This document shows, piece by piece, positions 49,508 to 59,254 of a stretch of DNA of 64,000 nucleotides (position 1 is its first letter; every line of letters starts with the position of its first letter). The translations under genes were made by a program, and so were the position numbers. Below the pieces are notes generated by a model. The model was not told the DNA's origin, searched no databases, and saw nothing but the letters and a program-made list of their open reading frames with translations. Source of the stretch: Pseudomonas sp. R28(2017) (GTDB lineage: Bacteria > Pseudomonadota > Gammaproteobacteria > Pseudomonadales > Pseudomonadaceae). The stretch spans positions 1-64,000 of the forward strand of contig NZ_NEHW01000007.1 in assembly GCF_002112505.1 (NCBI RefSeq), given 5' to 3'.

Positions 49508-51490
49508 ATGGCCGGGCTGATTCCCCAAAGCTTCATCGACGACCTGATCAACCGCCTCGACATCGTCGATGTGGTGAGTTCGCGCGTTCAGCTGAAAAAG
49601 ACCGGCAAGAACTACTCCGCCTGCTGCCCGTTCCACAAGGAGAAGACCCCCTCCTTCACGGTCAGCCCCGACAAGCAGTTCTACTACTGCTTCGGCTGCG
49701 GTGCCGGCGGCAACGCCTTAGGCTTCGTCATGGACCACGACAACCTGGACTTCCCCCAGGCTGTCGAGGAGCTGGCCCGCGCTGCCGGCATGGAAGTGCC
49801 CAGGGAGCAAGGCCGTCGCGACAACAAGCCGCGCCAGCCGACCGATTCGCCGCTGTACCCATTGCTGGATGCCGCCTCGGAGTTCTACCGCCAGGCCCTG
49901 CGCAGCCATCCGACCCGCAAGGCGGCGGTGGACTACCTCAAGGGTCGCGGCTTGTCGGGCGAAATCGCCCGGGACTTCGGCCTGGGCTTCGCGCCGCCGG
50001 GCTGGGACAACCTGCTCAAGCACTTGGGCGCCGACACCCTGCAACAGAAGGTGATGATCGACGCCGGCCTGCTGATCGAGAACGCCGAAAGCGGCAAACG
50101 CTATGACCGCTTCCGCGACCGGGTGATGTTCCCGATCCGTGACAGCCGCGGGCGCATCATTGCCTTCGGCGGCCGGGTGCTGGGCGACGACAAGCCCAAG
50201 TACCTCAACTCCCCGGAAACCCCGGTGTTCCACAAGGGCCAGGAGCTCTACGGGCTGTACGAGGCACGCAAGCACAACCGCAACCTCGACGAAATCATCG
50301 TCGTCGAGGGCTACATGGACGTGATCGCACTGGCCCAGCAGGGCCTGCGCAATGCGGTGGCCACCCTCGGCACCGCCACCAGCGAAGAGCACCTCAAGCG
50401 CCTGTTCCGCGTGGTGCCCGCCGTGCTGTTCTGCTTCGATGGCGACCAGGCCGGGCGCAAGGCCGCCTGGCGCGCACTGGAGTCGACCCTCTCGGCGCTG
50501 CAGGACGGCCGCCGGGCGCGCTTCCTGTTCCTGCCCGAAGGCGAAGACCCGGACAGCCTGGTGCGCGCCGAAGGCACCGATGCCTTCATGGCCCGGATCA
50601 ACCAGCACGCACAACCGCTGGCCGACTATTTCTTCGAGCAGCTGAGCAACGAAGCCGACCCGCGCTCGCTGGAAGGCAAGGCCCACATGGCGACCCTGGC
50701 CGCACCGCTGATCGAAAAGATCCCTGGCGCCAACCTGCGCCAGCTGATGCGCAACCGCCTGAAGGAAATCACCGGCCTCGATCCGCAGCAGGTCGAGCAA
50801 CTGGCACAGCAGGCACCAGCGGCCAGCAACGTGCCGGACTACGACCCTGGCTACGACTACGATGCCATGGCCAGCTACACCCCCGACTACGGCGACATGC
50901 CGCAGCACGACTACGCGCCCGTTCATCAGGAACAAGCGTGGAAGCCGAACAAGGGCGGGGGCAAGAAACAGTGGAGCGACAAGCCCTGGGACAAGAACCG
51001 CAAGGGCGGCAAGCCATGGCAGCAACGCGACGAAGCGCCGCCACGCGTACCGGCGCCGGTCGAACCGCCGACCCTGGCCGCCCTGCGCACCTTGCTGCAC
51101 CATCCGCTGCTGGCCGGCAAGGTCGAGGATGCCAGCCACTTCGCCGACGAAGAACACCTGTACAGCCAGCTGCTGGTGGCGCTGATCGAAGCGGCGCAGA
51201 AGAATCCTGGGCTAAGCTCAATGCAGCTGATCGCACGTTGGCACGGTACTGAACAAGGCCGCCTGCTGCGGGCCCTGGCAGAAAAAGAATGGTTGATCGT
51301 GGCCGACAACCTTGAACAACAGTTTTTCGACACTATAACTAGCTTGTCCGCCCGCCAACGCGAGCGCAGCCTGGAACAACTGCTCAGGAAATCACGTCAA
51401 AGCGAATTGACCAGCGAGGAAAAATCACAGCTCCTCGCCCTGCTGAGCCGGAATGTTCCCGCACAAACGCCGACCTCATCTGGCGCGTGA
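49508..51490 (+). CDS. dnaG: DNA primase
   Basis: A 660-residue primase that makes RNA primers at the replication fork. Zinc-binding domain with C40, H43, C61 and C64 (CPFHKEK, CFGC), then the RNA polymerase core with the TOPRIM motif VVEGYMDVIAL and FDGDQAGRKA, and a C-terminal helicase (DnaB)-binding domain (from about 520). Between core and C-domain is an unusual Tyr/Asp/Pro- and then Lys/Trp/Gly-rich linker (about 438-518). The ATG at 49508 gives MAGLIPQSFID; an in-frame ATG seven codons earlier is less likely. Confidence 0.97.
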   Translation: MAGLIPQSFIDDLINRLDIVDVVSSRVQLKKTGKNYSACCPFHKEKTPSFTVSPDKQFYYCFGCGAGGNALGFVMDHDNLDFPQAVEELARAAGMEVPREQGRRDNKPRQPTDSPLYPLLDAASEFYRQALRSHPTRKAAVDYLKGRGLSGEIARDFGLGFAPPGWDNLLKHLGADTLQQKVMIDAGLLIENAESGKRYDRFRDRVMFPIRDSRGRIIAFGGRVLGDDKPKYLNSPETPVFHKGQELYGLYEARKHNRNLDEIIVVEGYMDVIALAQQGLRNAVATLGTATSEEHLKRLFRVVPAVLFCFDGDQAGRKAAWRALESTLSALQDGRRARFLFLPEGEDPDSLVRAEGTDAFMARINQHAQPLADYFFEQLSNEADPRSLEGKAHMATLAAPLIEKIPGANLRQLMRNRLKEITGLDPQQVEQLAQQAPAASNVPDYDPGYDYDAMASYTPDYGDMPQHDYAPVHQEQAWKPNKGGGKKQWSDKPWDKNRKGGKPWQQRDEAPPRVPAPVEPPTLAALRTLLHHPLLAGKVEDASHFADEEHLYSQLLVALIEAAQKNPGLSSMQLIARWHGTEQGRLLRALAEKEWLIVADNLEQQFFDTITSLSARQRERSLEQLLRKSRQSELTSEEKSQLLALLSRNVPAQTPTSSGA

Positions 51491-51504
51491 GGCCCATGCT
51501 CGGG

Positions 51505-51510
51505 TATAAT
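51505..51510 (+). promoter_or_regulatory. probable -10 box of an internal rpoD promoter
   Basis: A perfect TATAAT in the 67-bp dnaG-rpoD gap, 47 bp before the rpoD ATG. No good -35 is seen at 17 bp. A separate rpoD promoter here would fit the need for more sigma factor than primase. Confidence 0.5.
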
Positions 51511-51557
51511 CCTCGGCTTGTTTTTTGCCCGCCAAGACCTTCAGTGGATAGGGTGTT

Positions 51558-53408
<1,851 letters not shown>

Positions 53409-53412
53409 TGAC

Positions 53413-53438
53413 AAACCCCGGCCCAGGCCGGGGTTTTT
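53413..53438 (+). terminator. terminator of rpsU-dnaG-rpoD
   Basis: AAACCCCGGCC/GGCCGGGGTTT (53413-53423, 53426-53436) with a T tail, 4 bp after the rpoD stop. Confidence 0.96.
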
Positions 53439-53526
53439 CTTATCCGACAAATAGTTGTGATCAGCTGGCCGGCTGGCTGAATGCCCGTCTACACTCGACT
53501 TCAGACCAACTGAATGCGAGGCCGCT

Positions 53527-56500
53527 ATGCTGCCGATGCCGGCCATTCTGTTGTTGTTCCTGATGCTGTGGAACACGACGGCCGGCGCCCTGACCCTGAC
53601 AGACGAGGAAAAAACCTGGCTCACTGCCCACCCGCAGTTGAGGCTGGGCGTCGACGCCTCCTGGCCACCATTCGAATTTCGTGACCAAGAGGGCCGGTAC
53701 CAGGGATTGGCCGCCGATTACATCGCCTTGCTCCAGGATCGCCTGGGGGTATCTTTGAAACCGGTCGAGCCCAGCAGCTGGACCGAGGTGCTGCAGCAGG
53801 CGCGCGAAGGCCGCATCGATTTGCTGCCCGGCATCATGTCGACGCCGGAACGCCAGGGCTACCTGGCATTCACCCGCCCCTACCTCGATTTCCCCATCGT
53901 CATCCTGGCCCATGACGGCGGCCCGCAACCGCGCACGCTCAAGGACCTGTACGGGTTGAAGGTGGCCGTGGTAGAGAACTACGCCCCCCATGAACTGCTG
54001 CGCACCCACCACCCGGACCTCAACCTGGTGGCGATGCCCAATGTCAGCTCGACCCTGCAGGCACTGGCCACCGATGCGGTGGACGCCGTGGTTGGCGACC
54101 TCGCCTCGAGCATCTGGAGCCTGCGCCAGCTCAAGCTCGAAGGGTTGTATGTCAGCGGCGAGACGCCCTATCGCTATCAACTGGCAATGGCCGCGCCCCG
54201 TGACCAGCAGGTCCTGATCGGCATCCTCGACAAGGTCATGGCGGACATGTCCAGCGATGAAATCAGCCATATCCAGCAGCGCTGGGTCGGCAATGTGGTG
54301 GACCAACGCAGCTTCTGGCATGACACATTGCTCTATGGCCTGCCCGCCGTCCTGTTGCTGATCGCCATCCTCGCCGTGGTCATCCGCATCAATCGCCGGC
54401 TCAGTTCGGAAATCTCCCGGCGCATCGCCCTGGAGCAGGAACTGCGCAGCAGCGAGTACCATTACCGCGGCCTGATCGAAAGCCTGTCGGCAATCGCCTG
54501 GGAGGCCGACGCCAACGACTTCACCTACAGCTATGTCTCGCCGCATGCCGAAGACCTGCTGGGCTATCCGCTGCACGACTGGCTCAAGCCCGGCTTCTGG
54601 CGCAGCATACTGCACCCGGACGATGCACTCTGGGCCCAGGCCTTCTGCGAGAGCGAGACCGCCGCCGGGCGTGATCACAGCCTCGATTACCGGGTGATGC
54701 GCGCCGATGGCCAGCCCCTGTGGGTGCGCAACATCGTCAGCATGATCGAACACGGCCACCGCCCCGTGATGCGCGGCCTGATGATCGACATCAGCGAAAC
54801 CAAGCGTACCGAAGACGCCCTGCGCCTGTCGGAACAGAAGTTCGCCTCGGTGTTCGAGCAGTGCCCGGACATTCTGCTGATTGCCCGGCACAGCGATGGC
54901 GTGCTGCTCGAAGTCAACGAAGCCTTCGAAGAACAGATCGGCCTGACCCCAGGCGAAGTCATCGGCCGCACCGCCACCGAGCTCAACCTGTGGGGCATCG
55001 AAGGCATGGGCCCGAAGCTGCTCGAACGCCTGCACCAAGGTGGCATCCGCAACCTGGAAATGACCTTCCGCCGCAGCAATGGCCAGATGTTCACCGGCCT
55101 GACCTCAGCCGAAACCTTCGAGCTCGACGGCACCCCGGCGCTGGTGGTGGCAGTACGCGACATCAGCCAGCTCAAGCAGACCCAGCAACAGTTGCAAACC
55201 TCCGAAGAAAAGTTCGCCAAGGCCTTCCATGCCTCGCCTGACGGCCTGCTGCTGTCGCGCCAGAGCGATGGCCTGCTGCTGGAGGTCAACGAGGGCTTCT
55301 GCCGCCTGACCGGCTACGAGTTCAACCCGCCTATCGATCAGACCTCGTTCGACCTGGGGATCTGGGTCGACCTCAACGAGCGCAAGCGCCTGATCGACCA
55401 GCTCGGCCGCGATGGCTTCGTGCGTGACTTCAGCTGCCACCTGCGCCGCAGTGACGGGCAGATTCGCCTGTGCGAGCTGTCGGCACGGCCACTGCCGATC
55501 GGTGGTGTCGACTGCATGCTGACCATCGCCCGCGACATCACCGAACGCCACCTGATGCAGGAAAAACTGCAACTGGCTGCCACCGTGTTCGAAAACACCG
55601 CCGAAGGCGTATTGATCACCGACACCGACCAACGCATCAGCGCGGTCAACCGCGCCTTCAGCGAGATCACCGGCTACAGCGAAATCGAAGCCCTTGGCCA
55701 GACCCCGCGGCTGCTCGCCTCCGGCCAGCATGACAGCGCCTTCTATGCCGCGATGTGGCACCAGCTCACCGCTGAAGGCCACTGGCAGGGCGAGATCTAC
55801 AACAAGCGCAAGAATGGCGAGCTGTATCCCGGCTGGCTGACCATCAGCGCCGTACGCAACAACGAGCGGGACATAACCCACTTCGTCGCGGTGTTCGCCG
55901 ACATTTCCAGCCTCAAGCACGCCCAGGCCAAACTCGACTACCAGGCCCACCACGACCCGCTGACCGGCCTGCCCAACCGCGCCCTCTTCGAAAACCGGCT
56001 GCAGGCCGTACTGACTTGCTCGCAGGTGTCCAACCGCCAGGGCGCCGTGCTGTTCCTCGACTTGGACCGCTTCAAGCACATCAATGACAGCCTCGGCCAC
56101 CCGGTCGGCGACCTGTTGCTCAAGGGTATCGCCCAGCGCCTCAAGGAGCAGGTGCGCGACGTCGACACCGTGGCCCGCCTGGGTGGCGACGAGTTCATCA
56201 TTCTGCTGCCCGGCCTGCACAAACCCAGCGATGCCCATGCCATCGCCAATAAACTGCTGGCCTGCTTCGTCGCCCCGTTCCAGGCCGGCGAGCACGAGTT
56301 CTTCACCAGCGCCAGCATCGGCATCAGCCTTTACCCGCAGGACGGCACCGACGTCGCCACGCTGATTCGCAACGCCGACGCCGCCATGTACCGCTCCAAG
56401 GCCAAAGGCCGCAACCGCGTGGAAGCCTACACCCGTGACCTGACCGTGCAGGCCAGCGAACGCATCGCCATGGAGCATGAACTGCGCCGTGCCATCGAGC

Positions 56501-57270
56501 GTAACGAGATGAGCCTGAGCTTCCAGCCCAAGCTGAGCCTCAAGACCCAGGCCCTGGTCGGCGCCGAAGCGCTGATTCGCTGGAGCCACCCGACATTCGG
56601 CGAGGTACCGCCCGAGCATTTCATTCACCTGGCCGAAGAGAACGGCACCATTCTTCAGCTGGGCGATTGGGTGCTGGAGCAGGCGTGCCAGCAGATGCAC
56701 CGCTGGAAGAAGGCCTACCAAGCCTTTGGCCCGCTGTCGATCAACCTGGCGGGCGCGCAGCTGCGCCACCTCAACCTGGCCAAGCGTATCGAGCACCTGT
56801 TGAAGGTCTACCAGCTCAAAGCGGGTGACCTGCAGCTGGAAATCACCGAGAACTTCATCATGAGCCAGGCCGAAGAAGCCCTGGCCGTGCTGCACCAGCT
56901 CAAGCAGCTGGGCGTACAGCTGGCGATCGACGACTTCGGCACTGGCTATTCGTCGCTGAGCTACCTCAAGCGCCTGCCGCTGGACATTCTCAAGATCGAC
57001 AAATCATTCATCCGCGGCCTGCCAGACGACCCACACGACGCAGCCATCGCCCGCGCCATCATCGCGCTGGGGCGCAGCATGCAACTGACGATCATCGCCG
57101 AGGGCGTGGAGAACCAGGCCCAGCAACGCTTCCTGGCGGCTGAAGGGTGCGAGCAGATCCAGGGCTATATCGTCAGCCTGCCGTTACCGCCGGATGAATT
57201 CGCGGCGACGTTTCTTCGTATAGCACTGTCTGATCTTTCGGATGGCACGCTTTCAAAACCCTCGTTATAA
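53527..57270 (+). CDS. membrane receptor with SBP, PAS, GGDEF and EAL domains (c-di-GMP metabolism)
   Basis: A 1247-residue protein. Signal peptide (about 1-21), a solute-binding-protein family 3 domain (about 30-255), a membrane segment (about 275-292), four PAS/PAC domains (about 305-790), then GGDEF at 886-890 and EAL at 1014-1016. Both catalytic motifs are intact: GGDEF preceded by an RxxD inhibition site (RDVD), and EAL with DDFGTGYSSL and QGY. It may therefore make and break c-di-GMP, in response to a periplasmic ligand and PAS signals. It stands alone between rpoD and the tRNA; its stop codon overlaps the tRNA promoter. Confidence 0.95.
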   Translation: MLPMPAILLLFLMLWNTTAGALTLTDEEKTWLTAHPQLRLGVDASWPPFEFRDQEGRYQGLAADYIALLQDRLGVSLKPVEPSSWTEVLQQAREGRIDLLPGIMSTPERQGYLAFTRPYLDFPIVILAHDGGPQPRTLKDLYGLKVAVVENYAPHELLRTHHPDLNLVAMPNVSSTLQALATDAVDAVVGDLASSIWSLRQLKLEGLYVSGETPYRYQLAMAAPRDQQVLIGILDKVMADMSSDEISHIQQRWVGNVVDQRSFWHDTLLYGLPAVLLLIAILAVVIRINRRLSSEISRRIALEQELRSSEYHYRGLIESLSAIAWEADANDFTYSYVSPHAEDLLGYPLHDWLKPGFWRSILHPDDALWAQAFCESETAAGRDHSLDYRVMRADGQPLWVRNIVSMIEHGHRPVMRGLMIDISETKRTEDALRLSEQKFASVFEQCPDILLIARHSDGVLLEVNEAFEEQIGLTPGEVIGRTATELNLWGIEGMGPKLLERLHQGGIRNLEMTFRRSNGQMFTGLTSAETFELDGTPALVVAVRDISQLKQTQQQLQTSEEKFAKAFHASPDGLLLSRQSDGLLLEVNEGFCRLTGYEFNPPIDQTSFDLGIWVDLNERKRLIDQLGRDGFVRDFSCHLRRSDGQIRLCELSARPLPIGGVDCMLTIARDITERHLMQEKLQLAATVFENTAEGVLITDTDQRISAVNRAFSEITGYSEIEALGQTPRLLASGQHDSAFYAAMWHQLTAEGHWQGEIYNKRKNGELYPGWLTISAVRNNERDITHFVAVFADISSLKHAQAKLDYQAHHDPLTGLPNRALFENRLQAVLTCSQVSNRQGAVLFLDLDRFKHINDSLGHPVGDLLLKGIAQRLKEQVRDVDTVARLGGDEFIILLPGLHKPSDAHAIANKLLACFVAPFQAGEHEFFTSASIGISLYPQDGTDVATLIRNADAAMYRSKAKGRNRVEAYTRDLTVQASERIAMEHELRRAIERNEMSLSFQPKLSLKTQALVGAEALIRWSHPTFGEVPPEHFIHLAEENGTILQLGDWVLEQACQQMHRWKKAYQAFGPLSINLAGAQLRHLNLAKRIEHLLKVYQLKAGDLQLEITENFIMSQAEEALAVLHQLKQLGVQLAIDDFGTGYSSLSYLKRLPLDILKIDKSFIRGLPDDPHDAAIARAIIALGRSMQLTIIAEGVENQAQQRFLAAEGCEQIQGYIVSLPLPPDEFAATFLRIALSDLSDGTLSKPSL

Positions 57271-57271
57271 T
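57243..57271 (+). promoter_or_regulatory. tRNA promoter
   Basis: -10 TATAAT (57266-57271) overlapping the stop codon of the upstream gene, with a weak -35 (TGGCAC, 57243-57248) at 17 bp, and a GC-containing discriminator before the tRNA at 57287. Confidence 0.65.
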
Positions 57272-57286
57272 CCGGGCACTTACTGA

Positions 57287-57363
57287 GGGCCTATAGCTCA
57301 GTCGGTTAGAGCAGAGGACTCATAATCCTTTGGTCCACGGTTCGAGTCCGTGTGGGCCCACCA
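57287..57363 (+). tRNA. tRNA-Ile2 (anticodon CAU)
   Basis: A 77-nt tRNA with encoded CCA. Acceptor GGGCCTA pairs with TGGGCCC, the D arm is AGCTCAGTCGGTTAGAGC, the anticodon loop is CTCATAA with CAT at 57321-57323, and the T arm is GTTCGAGTC. CAU with this body (close to E. coli ileX) identifies the minor isoleucine tRNA, whose C34 is changed to lysidine by TilS to read AUA, rather than a Met tRNA. A terminator follows. Its 3' 46 bp recur exactly at 58460-58505. Confidence 0.92.
57318..57363 (+). repeat. attL-type 46-bp direct repeat (3' part of tRNA-Ile2)
   Basis: Begins at ACTCATAATCC in the anticodon arm and ends exactly at the CCA. Identical at all 46 positions to 58460-58505. Flanking bases differ on both sides, which marks it as the crossover block of a tRNA-targeting integration. 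Confidence 0.88.
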
Positions 57364-57369
57364 CCTTCA

Positions 57370-57394
57370 AAGCCGCGCACTGCGCGGCTTTTTT
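57370..57394 (+). terminator. terminator of the tRNA
   Basis: AAGCCGCGC-ACT-GCGCGGCTT followed by TTTT, seven bases after the CCA, inside the island boundary. A degenerate relative of it follows the second repeat copy (58512-58540). Confidence 0.92.
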
Positions 57395-57451
57395 GCATGC
57401 GATGACGCTGCGCACATGGACACTGACCCGTTGAATGGAAAGTCAACCGAT

Positions 57452-58021
57452 ATGACCGTTTCAGAAGCAATTCGCAAAGCAACCCGCATGAAGCGCTTAG
57501 GCTGGGCACTGATGATCGTCACAGCCCTGCAATTCGCGATGTTCACCGTGCTATTCGCCTACCAGTTTGGCGAACATTTGAGCAGGCTAATCCCGCAATT
57601 GGGGTACGCCCTTCAAGATATTTGCAATTTGACTTATCAAAAAACCTCCTTTCTTCTGCCTCTTTGGAAAATCACACCTCTTATCGATATCTACCGGCCG
57701 TTGAGTGTCGACACCTTATTTCTGTTCGGCATCGTGGTAGTCTTTATAACGGGCGTATATATACGCGACTGCGGCAGGCAACTCGCCGCTGATGTTGCGA
57801 CAATCAGGAAGAAAGCGCGCGACGAACTCTGGCTTCGCTCCATGCTCCCTCAAGACCAGTCTACCGTGATCAACCAGCCGGCAAACGTCCTGGTTTTGAG
57901 CTTACCCATGCCACCAGGGGAGGTAAAAAGCTGGTGGGAACGCCCGATGGGCCTTCTACTCATGGGGCTAACCACTACCTATATCGGCGCGCTCATAACT
58001 AAACTCACTGGCCTTACATAA
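57452..58021 (+). CDS. membrane protein of unknown function in the tRNA island
   Basis: A 189-residue protein starting MTVSEAIRKATRMKRLG, with about three hydrophobic segments: near residues 18-38 (MIVTALQFAMFTVLFAY), 88-106 (LFLFGIVVVFITGVYI) and the C-terminus (GLLLMGLTTTYIGALIT). Between the last two is a basic, charged stretch (RKKARDELWLRSM). I do not recognise a family. GGAAAG nine bases before the ATG at 57452 decides the start; other in-frame starts (57416, 57350) lack a site, and the last would lie inside the tRNA. Codons are less GC-rich than in the flanking genes, which suggests acquisition. Confidence 0.7.
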   Translation: MTVSEAIRKATRMKRLGWALMIVTALQFAMFTVLFAYQFGEHLSRLIPQLGYALQDICNLTYQKTSFLLPLWKITPLIDIYRPLSVDTLFLFGIVVVFITGVYIRDCGRQLAADVATIRKKARDELWLRSMLPQDQSTVINQPANVLVLSLPMPPGEVKSWWERPMGLLLMGLTTTYIGALITKLTGLT

Positions 58022-58312
58022 TTACCTGAATTAGGCTTAGTTCAGAACGATGGCGCATTAGCATTCAAAGCAGTGCTCGATAAGTGTCCGATTAACTCCA
58101 TTGATCAGAAACGCTAAGCCTTGAAGAAGTTTCTCTACCTCTGCAGCATGCTACGGTCTCGGCCCATACCCTCGATTTCCAGCAAACTGATGCGCGTTTT
58201 CAACACATGAACTGTCTCTGTTCCAGTGACACCTTCGCTGGTTCAGTTACACCACTTTCTGGGACACGATATAAGTCGAACAAGGTCAACACCGACCTCA
58301 TGCCGGGCTGAT

Positions 58313-58409
58313 GTACCTCTAAAACAGGTACGCTAGCGGTACAGCACGAAGGTCCTCACTTGTACCGCTCGCTAACGTACTGATTTCGCTCAGCTTTCAC
58401 GTACAGTAC
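58313..58409. repeat. cluster of GTAC-centred inverted repeats near the right repeat
   Basis: Seven GTAC tetramers in 97 bp. GTACCT (58313-58318) mirrors AGGTAC (58326-58331); GTACGCTAGCGGTACA (58328-58343) mirrors TGTACCGCTCGCTAACGTAC (58361-58380) apart from a 4-base insertion and one mismatch. Such repeats beside an att site often bind recombinase or directionality factors. Within the 603-bp gap 58022-58624 I see this cluster, the repeat copy, its terminator, and a 290-bp stretch with no convincing gene. Confidence 0.7.
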
Positions 58410-58459
58410 CGTTTTCTCGCGCAACCCAATGAAACCTAGCGCAACGGTGTCATTGGCGA

Positions 58460-58505
58460 ACTCATAATCCTTTGGTCCACGGTTCGAGTCCGTGTGGGCC
58501 CACCA
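58460..58505 (+). repeat. attR-type 46-bp direct repeat (displaced tRNA-Ile2 3' part)
   Basis: Exact copy of 57318-57363, from the anticodon arm through CCA, without the 5' half of a tRNA before it. It cannot make a tRNA. It is the expected leftover when an element carrying its own 3' tRNA part integrates. Confidence 0.88.
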
Positions 58506-58511
58506 GACATG

Positions 58512-58540
58512 AAAAAGCCGCGCATCAGCGGGGCTTTTTT
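58512..58540 (+). terminator. terminator behind the displaced tRNA fragment
   Basis: AAAAAGCC/GGCTTTTT outer stem (58512-58519, 58532-58539) and an inner CGC/GCG stem with one G-G mismatch. Probably the original tRNA terminator, now separated from its gene. Confidence 0.75.
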
Positions 58541-58624
58541 GTGCCCGATGGCTTGAAAAACCTTAGGGCTTGCCCTGCTCGTCTTCAGCTGGCTAGGCTA
58601 ACGGCCCCACTGTAGAGACTCACC

Positions 58625-59086
58625 ATGTCGGACGCCCGCCCCATCACCCTTGACGAAATCGACCGTCAACTGCTCGCCCTGCTGCAGATCAACGCCCGCG
58701 AAAGCGTCGCCACCCTCGCCCGCCAGCTGGGCATCGCCCGCACCACGGTCAACTCACGCCTGGAGCGGCTGGAGAAGAACAAAGTCATCACCGGCTATGG
58801 CGTACGCCTTGGCCAGCGCCTGATTGGCGGTGGGCTGCAGGCTTATGTCGGGATCAAGGTGCAGCCACGCTCCGGCAAGGAAGTGGTACGGCGCCTGAGT
58901 GCCATGGGGCAGGTACAGCAGCTGTGCGCGGTGAGTGGCGAGTTCGATTACGTCGCCTGGCTGCACAGCGATTCGCCGGAGCAACTCGACCAGCTGCTGG
59001 ACCAGATTGGCAGTGTCGAGGGGGTGGAAAAGACCACCACGTCCATCATCCTCAGCAGCAAGGTCGATCGCGGGCAGCCGGTCTGA
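58625..59086 (+). CDS. Lrp/AsnC family transcriptional regulator
   Basis: A 153-residue regulator with an N-terminal helix-turn-helix (LDEIDRQLLALLQINARESVATLARQLGIARTTVNSRLERL) and a C-terminal RAM ligand-binding domain (about 70-145). In P. putida such a gene lies beside davBA, so it is a candidate controller of lysine degradation, sensing lysine or a product. Here a toxin-antitoxin pair separates it from davB. Same strand, own start after GTAGAGAC. Confidence 0.93.
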   Translation: MSDARPITLDEIDRQLLALLQINARESVATLARQLGIARTTVNSRLERLEKNKVITGYGVRLGQRLIGGGLQAYVGIKVQPRSGKEVVRRLSAMGQVQQLCAVSGEFDYVAWLHSDSPEQLDQLLDQIGSVEGVEKTTTSIILSSKVDRGQPV

Positions 59087-59234
59087 ATCGGCAACCATCC
59101 GAGATTTCGCGGGATAATTCCGATCTTTCCTGCGGGCGTTACAAGCTGCAATTCAATGGCGCCCCCGCAACGCGCCGAGGTGTATAGGCTGGAAAAAAGG
59201 CCGATTGACGAGCCCTTTCAATCCATCCAGACTA

Positions 59235-59249
59235 TACGCAGATAACGTA
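59235..59249 (+). promoter_or_regulatory. possible operator of the toxin-antitoxin pair
   Basis: TACG-CAGATAA-CGTA, a short inverted repeat ending 5 bp before the toxin ATG. Antitoxins of this type bind short palindromes in their promoter. The arms are only 4 bp, so this is a weak call. Confidence 0.35.
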
Positions 59250-59254
59250 CAATC

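Larger units (their letters stand above)
57364..58459. mobile_element. mini-island between tRNA-derived direct repeats
   Basis: 1096 bp bounded by two identical 46-bp copies of the tRNA-Ile2 3' part. It holds a terminator, one membrane-protein gene (57452-58021), about 290 bp without coding signal and a GTAC-rich repeat cluster at the right end. It is visibly richer in A and T than its neighbours. There is no integrase or excisionase gene, so it would have to be moved by an enzyme encoded elsewhere, or is the residue of a larger island that lost its centre. Confidence 0.75.

Noticed and set aside
53461..55038. 525-codon frame antisense to the GGDEF-EAL gene
   Set aside because: Shadow of a large gene with clear domains; starts nowhere near a promoter.
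57350..57451. Longer N-terminus of the island membrane protein
   Set aside because: The GTG start lies inside the tRNA and the terminator stem would be translated; only the ATG at 57452 has a plausible ribosome binding site.
57364..58459. Hidden integrase gene in the island
   Set aside because: I looked at both strands of the non-coding 58022-58459 stretch; frames are broken by stops and no tyrosine-recombinase motif is visible.
58460..58505. Second tRNA gene
   Set aside because: Only the 3' part from the anticodon arm on is present; no acceptor 5' strand or D arm precedes it.
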